DNA of 64,000 nt from assembly GCF_002900965.1 (NCBI RefSeq), contig NZ_PJOM01000002.1:1240001-1304000 (forward strand), given 5' to 3'. This document shows positions 27,566-36,348 of this stretch, piece after piece. Below the pieces are notes generated by a model. That model made no database searches, was not told the origin of the DNA, and saw only the letters and a program-made list of their open reading frames with translations. Each line of letters opens with the position of its first letter. Position 1 is the stretch's first letter. Origin of the DNA: Pseudotabrizicola formosa. GTDB taxonomy: Bacteria; Pseudomonadota; Alphaproteobacteria; Rhodobacterales; Rhodobacteraceae. A program made the translations under genes and the position numbers.

Positions 27566-28029
27566 TCCGCACCTCCTGCCGCATCAGACCCACCGCCGAC
27601 GAATTTCATCAGCAAGGTGATCAGGCTGACCGCGCCTTGGGTGTCTTCGATCTCATCTCCGGGCGCGTAATTGTCCAGCGACCCGCCGGGCAGGATCTCG
27701 ACAAAATTGCCGCCCAACAGCCCCTCGGAGGAAATCAGGATCGCAGAGTCATCGGGCAGCAGAATGTCGTTGCGCAATTGAATCGTGGCATCGGCAAAGA
27801 AGGTCTGCGGGTTCAGGCGCAGATCGCTGATGCTGCCCACTTTTATGCCAGCCAGGCGCACGTCAGAGCCCACACTGATTCCGTCCATCGCGCGAAAACT
27901 GGCCGTCAGCGGATAGGTCTCAGACCCGCGGGCCAGCAGACCGGCAGACTGAGCGGCATAGGCCATAAACCCGACCGCCACGGCCAGCACGGCCGCGCCT
28001 GCCAGTATTTCAGCCCGTTCCGACGCCAT
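27562..28029 (-). CDS. mlaD: MlaD-type MCE-domain lipid transport protein
   Basis: This 155-aa protein is anchored in the inner membrane by one N-terminal helix (about 8-30) with a periplasmic MCE domain (LTASFRAMDGISVGSDVRLA, GIKVGSISDLRL, SEGLLGGNFVEILPGG). MlaD forms the hexameric ring of the Mla phospholipid transporter. The ATPase and permease partners (mlaF, mlaE) are not in this window. It overlaps the NDUFA12 gene as TAATG and DUF2155 as ATGA. Confidence 0.88.
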   Translation of the reverse strand: MASERAEILAGAAVLAVAVGFMAYAAQSAGLLARGSETYPLTASFRAMDGISVGSDVRLAGIKVGSISDLRLNPQTFFADATIQLRNDILLPDDSAILISSEGLLGGNFVEILPGGSLDNYAPGDEIEDTQGAVSLITLLMKFVGGGSDAAGGAE

Positions 28030-28403
28030 TATTCCGGCTGCCAGGCTTCGTAATCGGTGCGCGCCACGGGGGCCGTGCGCCGCAGAGACCCGGCAGGCGC
28101 ATAGGCCCCCAGGGTTCCGGTCAGGTTTTCCTGATGCGGCTTTTCCCAGACCTTATGGGTCAGCGGAGCCTTGGTGGGCGGCTGATCCCAGGTGAAGTGC
28201 AGCCAGCCATGCCAGTCGGGCGAGACGCGGGTCGCCTCCATCTCACCATTGTAGATCACCCAGCGCTTCTTTGCATCGGCGGTCTGGTAATACAGGTTTC
28301 CCTGATCATCCTCGCCCACCTTTATGCCTTTGCGGGCCGTAAAGATCTGGGTGCCGATGGTCTGGCTGTTCCACCATGTGAGCAGGCGCTTGAGGAAATA
28401 CAT
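28029..28403 (-). CDS. NDUFA12-family complex I accessory subunit
   Basis: This 124-aa homologue of the mitochondrial complex I supernumerary subunit NDUFA12/B17.2 is found in bacteria mainly in Alphaproteobacteria. The stretches [40 protein letters not shown] and [13 protein letters not shown] are diagnostic. ATG at 28403 with GGAGG 7 bases upstream. It is the first gene of a three-gene operon with mlaD and DUF2155, away from the nuo operon. Confidence 0.92.
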   Translation of the reverse strand: MYFLKRLLTWWNSQTIGTQIFTARKGIKVGEDDQGNLYYQTADAKKRWVIYNGEMEATRVSPDWHGWLHFTWDQPPTKAPLTHKVWEKPHQENLTGTLGAYAPAGSLRRTAPVARTDYEAWQPE

Positions 28404-28548
28404 CGGGAGCCTCCGGTTGCTTGCCCCTGATATGGCCGAAAGGACGGGAAAGGTCTAGGGTCTGCAGACGACTGACGGGTGCCTTTGGCAGAGGGATGGG
28501 CGGGTTTAACGCGAAAAATCAGCCTTATGTTTCACACAGACTTTCTGC

Positions 28549-28587
28549 AAAAAAACCAAAAGCGCGGGAAAGGCCCCCCGCGCTTTT
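28549..28587 (-). terminator. Rho-independent terminator of clpX
   Basis: On the minus strand AAAAGCGCGGG and CCCGCGCTTTT form an 11-bp stem followed by GG and seven Ts, 27 bp after the clpX stop. It is a strong intrinsic terminator. Confidence 0.92.
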
Positions 28588-28613
28588 GTCAGCCCGATCG
28601 CGCCAGCCGACCT

Positions 28614-29879
28614 TTAGCCAGCGTTGGCCGTTTCTTTCTTTTTCGGTGCCTCGGTGTAAACCATGATCGGCTTGGCCCCGGCATTCACCGCCTCTTCCTT
28701 GACGACGACTTCCTGAACGCCCTCCATCCCCGGCAGTTCGAACATGGTGTCCAGCAGGATATCTTCCATGATCGAGCGCAGACCGCGTGCACCGGTCTTG
28801 CGCTTGATGGCCCGCTTGGCAATGGCAATCAGCGCATCGGGGGTAAAGGTCAGCTTGACGCCTTCGATGTCGAACAGGCGCTGATACTGTTTGACCAAGG
28901 CATTCTTCGGCTCGGTCAGGATGGTGACAAGCGCCGCTTCATCCAGATCGGTCAGGGTGGCCAGCACCGGCAGACGACCGACGAATTCCGGGATCAGCCC
29001 GAATTTCAGCAGGTCTTCCGGCTCCAGCTCCTTGAACAACTCGCCCACGCCGCGGCCATCCGGGTCTTTCACATCGGCCCCAAAGCCGATGCCCGACCCT
29101 TTGCCGCGCTGTGCGATGATCTTTTCCAGACCTGCAAAGGCCCCGCCGCAGATGAACAGAATGTTGGTGGTGTCCACTTGCAGGAATTCCTGCTGCGGAT
29201 GCTTGCGCCCGCCCTGTGGCGGCACCGATGCCACGGTGCCTTCCATGATCTTCAACAACGCCTGCTGCACGCCCTCGCCACTCACATCGCGGGTGATCGA
29301 CGGATTGTCGGACTTGCGGGTGATCTTGTCGACCTCGTCGATATAGACGATGCCACGCTGCGCACGCTCCACGTTATATTCAGAGGCTTGCAGCAATTTC
29401 AGGATGATGTTCTCGACATCCTCGCCAACATAGCCTGCCTCGGTCAAAGTTGTCGCATCGGCCATGGTGAAGGGCACATCCAGAATCCGTGCCAGCGTCT
29501 GGGCCAGCAGCGTCTTGCCGCAGCCGGTGGGGCCGATCAGCAGGATATTGGACTTTGACAGTTCGATATCGGACTTCGACGAATGGTTCAGCCGCTTGTA
29601 ATGGTTGTGCACCGCAACTGACAGCACGCGCTTGGCATGGACCTGGCCGATAACGTAATCATCCAGCACCTTGCAGATATCGCGCGGCGCGGGCACCCCG
29701 TCGGTCGATTTCAGGCCAGTGGCCTTGGTCTCTTCGCGGATGATGTCCATGCACAGTTCCACGCATTCATCGCAGATGAACACTGTGGGCCCGGCAATCA
29801 GCTTTCGCACCTCGTGCTGGCTCTTGCCGCAGAAGGAACAGTAAAGCGTGTTCTTGCTGTCGCCGGAATTGTTCGCCAT
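28614..29879 (-). CDS. clpX: ATP-dependent Clp protease ATP-binding subunit ClpX
   Basis: This 421-aa AAA+ unfoldase feeds substrates to ClpP. The N-terminal zinc-binding domain has CSFCGK and CDECVELC. Walker A is GPTGCGKT and Walker B is VYIDEVDK. The ClpP-contact loop region (IGFGADV) and the sensor stretch [15 protein letters not shown] are present. ATG at 29879 with GAGGAAA upstream. clpP lies upstream but is separated by its own terminator, so clpX probably has its own promoter. Confidence 0.98.
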   Translation of the reverse strand: MANNSGDSKNTLYCSFCGKSQHEVRKLIAGPTVFICDECVELCMDIIREETKATGLKSTDGVPAPRDICKVLDDYVIGQVHAKRVLSVAVHNHYKRLNHSSKSDIELSKSNILLIGPTGCGKTLLAQTLARILDVPFTMADATTLTEAGYVGEDVENIILKLLQASEYNVERAQRGIVYIDEVDKITRKSDNPSITRDVSGEGVQQALLKIMEGTVASVPPQGGRKHPQQEFLQVDTTNILFICGGAFAGLEKIIAQRGKGSGIGFGADVKDPDGRGVGELFKELEPEDLLKFGLIPEFVGRLPVLATLTDLDEAALVTILTEPKNALVKQYQRLFDIEGVKLTFTPDALIAIAKRAIKRKTGARGLRSIMEDILLDTMFELPGMEGVQEVVVKEEAVNAGAKPIMVYTEAPKKKETANAG

Positions 29880-29941
29880 GGGTTTCCTCAAGCCTTGTCT
29901 GGATAAGTCTAGGCCAAGCCCGGACCCTCCACAATGTCAAA

Positions 29942-29972
29942 TTGCCCCCCGGACCGAACGCCCGGAGGGCAA
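29942..29972 (-). terminator. Rho-independent terminator of clpP
   Basis: The minus strand TTGCCCTCCGG pairs with CCGGGGGGCAA (one G-T pair) and is followed by TTTGAC. It begins about 4 bp after the clpP stop and separates clpP from clpX. The TTGACA just after it could serve as a -35 box for clpX. Confidence 0.75.
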
Positions 29973-29976
29973 AGCG

Positions 29977-30609
29977 TCACTTCGATGTGTCGTCAAGCTT
30001 TTCGCGGTTGGCCACGATCTCGTCGACATGGCCCCATTCCTTGGCTTCTTCCGGGGTCATCCACTTGTCCCGCTCCATCGCGGCGCGGACCGTGTCGTAG
30101 TCCTGCCCGGTGTGGCGCATGTAAAGCTGATACATCCGCTCACGCGTCTGTTCGATGTGGCGGGCCGAAATCATGATATCCGCCGCCGTGCCCTGCATGC
30201 CGCCCGAAGGCTGGTGCACCAGGAATTCCGCGTTCGGAAGCGAGAAACGCTGCCCCTTGGCCCCACCCACGGCTATCACCGATCCCATCGACGCCGCCAA
30301 CCCGCAGACCAGGGTCGAGACCTTGGGCCGGATGTATTGCATCGTGTCATAGATGCTCATCCCCGCCACAACCGACCCGCCGGGCGAGTTGATGTACATC
30401 GAGATTTCCTTCGACGGATTCTCGGCCTCAAGGTGCAGAAGCTGCGCCACCACCAGGGTGGACATGCCATCATGGACCGGCCCGTTCACGAAAATGATCC
30501 GCTCCTTGAGCAGGCGCGAGAAGATATCATAGGCACGCTCCCCCCGGCTGGTCTGTTCGACAACCATGGGGACAAGGTTATTCGTGAAGTAATCAACGGG
30601 ATCGCGCAT
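29977..30609 (-). CDS. clpP: ATP-dependent Clp protease proteolytic subunit
   Basis: This 210-aa serine protease forms the barrel of ClpXP and ClpAP. The catalytic Ser107 lies in [10 protein letters not shown] and His132 in FLVHQPSGG; the Asp is in the [11 protein letters not shown] region. Family stretches include [18 protein letters not shown] and [14 protein letters not shown] use the ATG at 30609 ([10 protein letters not shown]); the frame opens upstream at 30720 but is not family-like there. Confidence 0.98.
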   Translation of the reverse strand: MRDPVDYFTNNLVPMVVEQTSRGERAYDIFSRLLKERIIFVNGPVHDGMSTLVVAQLLHLEAENPSKEISMYINSPGGSVVAGMSIYDTMQYIRPKVSTLVCGLAASMGSVIAVGGAKGQRFSLPNAEFLVHQPSGGMQGTAADIMISARHIEQTRERMYQLYMRHTGQDYDTVRAAMERDKWMTPEEAKEWGHVDEIVANREKLDDTSK

Positions 30610-30784
30610 GGGGGGCCTGCCTCTTGGATGTCTGATCGGTGAATATCGGGCGGTGGTTGACAGAGTCTTAGTAGTGCGATGCGGGGGCTGCAAGGGCAGG
30701 TGGTGTTTTCCTCGGATCACCGGCTTGGTCAGCGGGCGCGCGCAGGCTTGATCACGCCGGTACCTGCACTACCTGTCGACGACA

Positions 30785-31987
30785 ATGATGATGACCCCTC
30801 CCCCTGCAGCCGCAACGCGCGCCAGCGGCCTTGACCGGCTTGCACAATTTCTGCCGATGGCGGGCGAGGACTATGCAAAGCTGCGCAACCTGCACCGTCC
30901 GGGCCATGATCACGTCTCACGCCTGTCCCCCTATCTGCGGCACCGGCTGCTGACAGAGGCCGAGGTGATCGATCAGGCCCGCGCCCGGCATGGGGCGCAT
31001 GCCGATGTGTTTGTGGCCGAAATCCTGTGGCGGGCCTATTGGAAAGGCTGGCTGGAAATGCGCCCTCAGGTCTGGCGCGAAACCCAGGCCGGGGTTTACG
31101 CCGGGCTGGCCAGGCTGGACCGCGACCGCGATCTTGCCCATACCTATGAGGCCGCCTGCGAAGGACGCACCGGGATTGACGGCTTTGATGACTGGGCCCG
31201 CGCGCTGACCGCCACGGGCTATCTGCACAATCACCAGCGGATGTGCTTTGCCTCGATCTGGATCTTCACCTTGCATCTGCCTTGGGAACTGGGGGCGGAT
31301 TTCTTCTTGCGCCACCTGCTGGATGGCGATCCGGCCTCGAACACCCTGTCCTGGCGCTGGGTTGCGGGGCTGCACACCCCCGGCAAAGCCTATCTTGCCA
31401 AAGCCGAGGTGATCACATCGCTCAGCGATGGGGCACATTGGCCCAAAGGGCTTGCGGAACAGTCCTTTGCCGTTGCCGGCCCGTCAAACCCGGTGCCCGG
31501 CCCCTGCCCGCAGGGCGGCGCCTGGGACCGGCACCTGCCGACCGCCTTGCTGCTGCACGAAGAGGACCTGTCGCCCGACTGGTTGCTGACCTCTGGCCTG
31601 CGGCCGCAGTCCACGGCCTTTCTGGTGGCCCCGGATGCCCGCTCGCCCCGGCCCGTCTCGCCGCTGATCAAGACCTTCGTCCGCGGCGCGGTGGAAGATT
31701 GCAGCCGCCGTCTGGCACCGGATCTGTCCAGCCTGCACGGCCCGGTTCAGGGGCCGGGCGCGGTTGACGCGCTGGTCGCCTGGGCGCGGCAGAGCGCCGC
31801 CTTGCAGGTGGTAACGCCCTTTGCCCCGGTCGGCCCGGTGGCGGGGCTGCTGGCCTCGCTCGACAAACGGCTGGCGGCCGAGAATATCCGGCTGATCCGG
31901 GCGATGCGGCCCTATGATGCTTCCCTTTGGCCGCATGCCACACACGGGTTTTTCCGCTTTCATCAGGCCGCGCGCAGACTGGTCTAA
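30785..31987 (+). CDS. Photolyase/cryptochrome-like FAD-binding protein with reversed domain order
   Basis: This 400-aa protein begins with a photolyase FAD-binding domain (about 30-220). It shows SRLSPYLRHRLL, VAEILWRAYWKGWLE, YLHNHQRMCFASIWI and the diagnostic GDPASNTLSWRWVAG. The C-terminal part (about 230-400) looks like an alpha/beta domain (TALLLHEEDL, STAFLVAPDA, ALQVVTPFAPVGPVAGLL, LWPHATHGFFRFHQ). In canonical photolyases such a domain comes first. It may be a light-responsive flavoprotein or a DNA repair enzyme. It starts with three consecutive ATGs and is divergent from clpP. Confidence 0.75.
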   Translation: MMMTPPPAAATRASGLDRLAQFLPMAGEDYAKLRNLHRPGHDHVSRLSPYLRHRLLTEAEVIDQARARHGAHADVFVAEILWRAYWKGWLEMRPQVWRETQAGVYAGLARLDRDRDLAHTYEAACEGRTGIDGFDDWARALTATGYLHNHQRMCFASIWIFTLHLPWELGADFFLRHLLDGDPASNTLSWRWVAGLHTPGKAYLAKAEVITSLSDGAHWPKGLAEQSFAVAGPSNPVPGPCPQGGAWDRHLPTALLLHEEDLSPDWLLTSGLRPQSTAFLVAPDARSPRPVSPLIKTFVRGAVEDCSRRLAPDLSSLHGPVQGPGAVDALVAWARQSAALQVVTPFAPVGPVAGLLASLDKRLAAENIRLIRAMRPYDASLWPHATHGFFRFHQAARRLV

Positions 31988-32613
31988 TCCCGCCCTGACG
32001 GCGCATCGAAAAAGGCACGGCGCGCCAGGACCACCCGCGCCAGAGCAGTGATCAGACACAGGCCGCCAAAGATCAGTGCGGCGGGCGCAAACAGCGACGG
32101 CATCAGGCAGATCAGCGCAAAGAAGGCGATGGTTTCCGTTCCCTCCAGCAGGCCAACCGCGTAATAGAGCGACTTTTCCCCCTGCTGGGTTGTGGTCATG
32201 CGGCGTTTGGCCGCGATGATGGCATAGCCCAGAAAACTGGCAGCATTTGTATAGAATGCGGCCAAAAGAAATGCGCCAGCCACGGCATTGGCCGCAGGGT
32301 CGCGGATGACAAAGGCCAGCGGAATCGCGGCATAAAAGACGAAATCACAGAAAATGTCGAAATAGCCGCCAAAGTCGGTCTTGAAGGTGGCCCGCGCCAC
32401 GGCGCCATCCAGCCCATCCAGCAGCCGCCCTGTCAACAAAGGCAGCAGCGCCAGCCAGCCCGGAAGGCCCAGGGCCAGCATCACCGCCGCCACCAGCCCG
32501 GCCACAAGGCCCAGCAGCGTCACCCCATCCGCCGTCGCCCCGCGTGCGGCCAGCCAGCGGCCGGCCTTGTTCAGCGGGGGGTCGATCAACTGCCGCATGG
32601 TTCCGTCAAGCAT
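31984..32613 (-). CDS. CDP-alcohol phosphatidyltransferase family protein
   Basis: This 209-aa integral membrane enzyme has about five to six hydrophobic helices. The catalytic CDP-AP motif is visible as DGLDGAVAR, then GGYFDIFCD, with one residue fewer in the middle than the textbook spacing. It transfers a phosphatidyl group from CDP-diacylglycerol to an alcohol; the acceptor is unknown. I use the ATG at 32613 (an alternative is 32598). It overlaps the photolyase-like gene by 4 bp at the 3' end, and an ABC importer is divergent. Confidence 0.85.
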   Translation of the reverse strand: MLDGTMRQLIDPPLNKAGRWLAARGATADGVTLLGLVAGLVAAVMLALGLPGWLALLPLLTGRLLDGLDGAVARATFKTDFGGYFDIFCDFVFYAAIPLAFVIRDPAANAVAGAFLLAAFYTNAASFLGYAIIAAKRRMTTTQQGEKSLYYAVGLLEGTETIAFFALICLMPSLFAPAALIFGGLCLITALARVVLARRAFFDAPSGRD

Positions 32614-32822
32614 GGTATGCACTCCGTCCTTGCCCTGTCGCCCCCTGCCTTCGGAACAAAGCATGCGATCGTTACATCGGGTAGCGCAACTGTGTCCGGG
32701 CGTCACGAAGACTTGTCTGCAAAGAATTTCACTTGCGTGCCCGGCCCTGCCCTGCCTATCCCGAAGCTGTATCCTGCGACACGCAGACCGGGCCGGATGA
32801 GGCCCTTCCAAAGGGGTTTTCC

Positions 32823-34028
32823 ATGCACAGACGCCATTTCCTGATCACCGCCGCCGCCCTGCTGGCCCTGCCGGCGCAGGCACAGTCGCAGGCAGATTGG
32901 GACAATGTTCTGCAACAGGCCCGCGGCCAGACGGTCTATTGGCATGCCTGGGGCGGTGATCCGAAGATCAATGATTTCATCACCTTCGTTGGCGAACAGG
33001 CCGAGGCCCGCCATGGGGTGACAGTGGCGCATGTCAAACTTGCCTCCACCGCCGATGCGGTCGCGCGGGTGCTGAGCGAGCGCAACGCAGGTACCGTGGC
33101 CGGAGGGGCGGTTGACCTGATCTGGATCAATGGTGAGAATTTTGCCGCCATGAAGGATCAGGGCCTGCTGTTTGGCCCCTTTGCGGAAAATTTGCCGAAC
33201 TGGCCGCTGGTGGATGTGGCCGGCAAGCCTGCCGTCGTCACTGATTTCACCCTGCCGACGATGGGGTACGAATCCCCCTGGGCGATGGCGCAGCTGGTGT
33301 TTGAATATGACAGCACCCGCCTGGCCGAACCGCCGCGCAGCCTTGCGGCGCTCAAGGACTGGATCCTTGCAAATCCGGGCCGCTTCACCTATCCGCAGCC
33401 GCCCGATTATCTGGGCACCACCTTTCTCAAGCAGGTGGCCTACGGCACGCTTTCTGATCCGTCGGTGATGCAGCTACCGCTGGATGAGGCCACCTATGAG
33501 GCGACCGTGGCGCCACTGTGGGCCTGGCTGGATGCCGTGACCCCGGCGCTGTGGCGCTCGGGTGCAGCCTATCCGCAGAACGAACCCGCGCTGGGACAGC
33601 TCTTGGCCGATGCCGAGGTGGACATCGGCTTTGCCCTGAACCCCGGCCGGGCGAGCGCCGAGATTGCGGCGGGCACTCTGGCAGAGACCGTGCGCACCTT
33701 CACCTTCGACAGCGGCACCATCGGCAACGCGTCTTTCGTCGCCATCCCGTTCAACGCCACGCATCAGGCAGGGGCGCAGGTGATTGCCAACCTGCTCCTC
33801 GACCCCGAGATCCAGGCCCGGGCGCAAGATCCGAATGTGATTGGATTCCAAACGGTTCTGGACCTTTCTTCACTTTCCGACGCCGACCGCGCACGGTTTG
33901 ACGCGCTCGAACTTGGCCTGGCCACCCTGTCGCCCGAAGATCTGGGCCCTGCTTTGCTGGAACCGCATGCCAGCTGGATGGTGCGGATCGGGCAGGACTG
34001 GGTGGAACGCTACGGCGTTGCCCAATGA
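32823..34028 (+). CDS. ynjB: ABC transporter substrate-binding protein (YnjB-like)
   Basis: This 401-aa periplasmic binding protein has a signal peptide with a Tat-like RRHFLIT start (cleavage near AQA-QS). Family stretches are YWHAWGGDPKINDF, VDLIWINGENF, LPTMGYESPWAMAQLVFEYD and YPQPPDYLGTTFL. It is the first gene of a three-gene ynjBCD-type importer, and AAGGGG precedes the ATG. The substrate of YnjBCD is not established; distant similarity to thiamine or iron importers is only a hint. I see no TPP riboswitch upstream. Confidence 0.85.
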   Translation: MHRRHFLITAAALLALPAQAQSQADWDNVLQQARGQTVYWHAWGGDPKINDFITFVGEQAEARHGVTVAHVKLASTADAVARVLSERNAGTVAGGAVDLIWINGENFAAMKDQGLLFGPFAENLPNWPLVDVAGKPAVVTDFTLPTMGYESPWAMAQLVFEYDSTRLAEPPRSLAALKDWILANPGRFTYPQPPDYLGTTFLKQVAYGTLSDPSVMQLPLDEATYEATVAPLWAWLDAVTPALWRSGAAYPQNEPALGQLLADAEVDIGFALNPGRASAEIAAGTLAETVRTFTFDSGTIGNASFVAIPFNATHQAGAQVIANLLLDPEIQARAQDPNVIGFQTVLDLSSLSDADRARFDALELGLATLSPEDLGPALLEPHASWMVRIGQDWVERYGVAQ

Positions 34029-35698
34029 TCACGGGCGGCCTGCTGCGGTGGGCCCCCCGCCTGACACTTGCCTTGCTGATCCTGCCGGTGGCGGCAGGTC
34101 TCTTGGGCACTCTGATTCCGGCTTTTGCCAATGATGCCAACGGGTTTCACGCCCTTCTTGATTGGCCCGGCCTGCGCCCTGCGGCCCTGCTCTCGCTGAC
34201 CACCGGGGTCAGCGCTACGGCGATGTCGCTCGCGATCACGCTTGTGCTGGTGGCAAGCCTCTGGGGCACGCGGTTTTTCGGGCTGATCCAGCATGTGCTG
34301 GCCCCTTTGCTGTCGGTGCCGCATGCGGCCGCGGCGCTTGGGCTGGCCTTTCTGATCGCGCCATCGGGCTGGATTGTCCGGCTGTTGTCACCCTGGGCCA
34401 CCGGATGGGAGCAACCACCCGATTTGCTGATCCTGAATGACCCATATGGTCTGTCACTGACGCTTGGACTGGTCACCAAAGAGGTGCCGTTTCTGTTTCT
34501 GATGGCCCTTGCCGCCTTGCCCCAGACCGATGGGGCGCGGCGGATGAATGTGGCGCAAAGTCTGGGCGCGGGGCGGATCGCGGCCTTTGTGATTTCTGTA
34601 TTGCCAAGTCTTTACAGGCAATTGCGGCTGCCAGTTTACGCAGTTCTGGCCTATTCGATGACCGCTGTCGAAATGGCGATGATCCTTGGCCCAACGCGCC
34701 CCAACACGCTGTCGGCGCAGGTGGTGATCTGGATGGCCGACCCCACGCTGCGCTTTCAGGCCACGGCCGCTGCCGGGGCGGTGCTGCAGTTGGGGCTGGT
34801 GGTGCTTGCGCTGGCGGGTTGGCGGGGGCTGGAGCGTCTGGCACGCCGGGGGATGGTGTCGTTGGCACGGGCAGGTCTGCGCGCCCATGCGCTGGACGCC
34901 ATCGCCCGCAGCCTTGCGATCGGTGCCGGAACGGTGACGGCGGGGGCGCTGGGTCTGGGTCTGGCGGGGCTGGCGACCTGGTCGGTGGCCGGGTTGTGGT
35001 CGTTCCCAGCAGCCCTGCCCGATACTCTGACGCTGACCACATGGGCGCGCGCTGCCCCCGATCTGGCGCGCACCGGGGCGCTGACGCTTGGCATCGCGGT
35101 GACCGCCACAACCCTGTCGCTGGCCCTGGTGCTCGCCTGTCTGGAGGCAGAACACCGCTATGCCCTCTCTCCCGACGCGCGGTCGCTTTGGGTGTTGTAC
35201 CTGCCGCTTCTGGTGCCGCAGGTGGCCTTTTTGCCGGGCCTGCAATTTGCAGCCCTGCGCAGCGGGATCGAAGGGCATTGGCTGGCCGTGGCTGCCGCCC
35301 ATCTGGTGTTTGTGCTGCCTTATGTCTTTTTGTCGCTGGCCCCAAGCTGGCGGGCGTGGGACACACGCCTGTCGGTGGCCGGGCTGTCGCTGGGGGCCAC
35401 ACCGGCGCGGGTGTTCTGGCGCTTGCGCCTGCCCGTGCTGCTGCGCCCGGTGCTGACGGCGGCAGCCGTGGGGATGGCTGTGTCGGTCGGACAATACTTG
35501 CCGACGCTGCTGATCGGTGGCGGGCGGGTCGAGACAGTGACGACCGAAGCTGTTGCCCTGTCATCCGGGGGCAATCGCAGGCTGATCGGCACCTATGCCC
35601 TGCTGCAGATGCTGCTGCCTGCCGCGGGGTTTGCCCTGGCTTTGCTGGTCCCTGCCTGGCTGTTTCGCAACCGGCGCGGTATGGCGGTGACGGCATGA
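34025..35698 (+). CDS. ynjC: ABC transporter permease (YnjC-like, fused double permease)
   Basis: This 557-aa inner-membrane protein contains two binding-protein-dependent permease modules in one chain (about 12 helices, halves about 1-270 and 290-557). Each has an EAA-like loop (MNVAQSLGAGRIAAFVISVL and LSVAGLSLGATPARVFWRLR). It overlaps ynjB and ynjD by 4 bp (ATGA) each, so the three are translationally coupled. Confidence 0.88.
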   Translation: MITGGLLRWAPRLTLALLILPVAAGLLGTLIPAFANDANGFHALLDWPGLRPAALLSLTTGVSATAMSLAITLVLVASLWGTRFFGLIQHVLAPLLSVPHAAAALGLAFLIAPSGWIVRLLSPWATGWEQPPDLLILNDPYGLSLTLGLVTKEVPFLFLMALAALPQTDGARRMNVAQSLGAGRIAAFVISVLPSLYRQLRLPVYAVLAYSMTAVEMAMILGPTRPNTLSAQVVIWMADPTLRFQATAAAGAVLQLGLVVLALAGWRGLERLARRGMVSLARAGLRAHALDAIARSLAIGAGTVTAGALGLGLAGLATWSVAGLWSFPAALPDTLTLTTWARAAPDLARTGALTLGIAVTATTLSLALVLACLEAEHRYALSPDARSLWVLYLPLLVPQVAFLPGLQFAALRSGIEGHWLAVAAAHLVFVLPYVFLSLAPSWRAWDTRLSVAGLSLGATPARVFWRLRLPVLLRPVLTAAAVGMAVSVGQYLPTLLIGGGRVETVTTEAVALSSGGNRRLIGTYALLQMLLPAAGFALALLVPAWLFRNRRGMAVTA

Positions 35699-36348
35699 CC
35701 GGCACATTGCAGCTGAACGGACTGCGCATCACCACTGGCAGCAGGCTGGTGGTCAATCTGACCCGGCAGGTCGCCCCCGGCGACGTCCTGACGATCATGG
35801 GGCCTTCGGGATCTGGAAAGTCCACGGCACTTGCCGCGATGATGGGCACGCTCGCCCCAGCCTTCCGTGCAGAGGGGCAGATCCTGCTGGCCGGACGCGA
35901 TATCACCACCCTGCCCCCGCACAAGCGCGGCGTCGGCCTGTTGTTTCAGGATGATGTGCTGTTTCCGCATCTGTCGGTGGGCGACAATCTGGCTTTTGCG
36001 CTGCCGCCATCGGTCAAGGGCCGGGCTGCGCGCCGGGCCGCAATCGATGCCGCGCTGGATCAGGCCGACCTGTCCGGCTTTGCGCCGCGCGATCCGGCCA
36101 CCCTGTCAGGCGGTCAACGCGCCCGCGTGGCCTTGATGCGGACGCTGCTGGCCAGACCTTGTGCCCTGCTGCTGGACGAACCCTTCTCGCGTCTCGATGC
36201 ATCATTGCGCGTGCAGATCCGCAACTTTGTGGTGTCGCGGATCCGGACCGAAGGGCTTCCCGCCATATTGGTCACCCATGACGCCGAGGATGCCCATGCC
36301 GCCGGGGGGCATGTTGTGACCCCGCTTGGCGAGGCGGTCACGCTTTAA
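35695..36348 (+). CDS. ynjD: ABC transporter ATP-binding protein (YnjD-like)
   Basis: This 217-aa ATPase has Walker A GPSGSGKS, Q-loop LLFQDDVLFPHL, signature LSGGQRARV, Walker B CALLLDEPFSRLD and the switch histidine in VTHDAEDA. The ATG at 35695 overlaps the permease stop as ATGA; a longer open frame starting at 34819 lies in another register and is not used. Its stop overlaps that of the convergent histidine kinase by 4 bp. Confidence 0.9.
   Translation: MTGTLQLNGLRITTGSRLVVNLTRQVAPGDVLTIMGPSGSGKSTALAAMMGTLAPAFRAEGQILLAGRDITTLPPHKRGVGLLFQDDVLFPHLSVGDNLAFALPPSVKGRAARRAAIDAALDQADLSGFAPRDPATLSGGQRARVALMRTLLARPCALLLDEPFSRLDASLRVQIRNFVVSRIRTEGLPAILVTHDAEDAHAAGGHVVTPLGEAVTL

Noticed and set aside
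32614-32822. Thiamine (TPP) riboswitch upstream of the ynjB-like gene
   Set aside because: The conserved CTGAGA and ACCTGATCTGG-type cores are not found in this gap.
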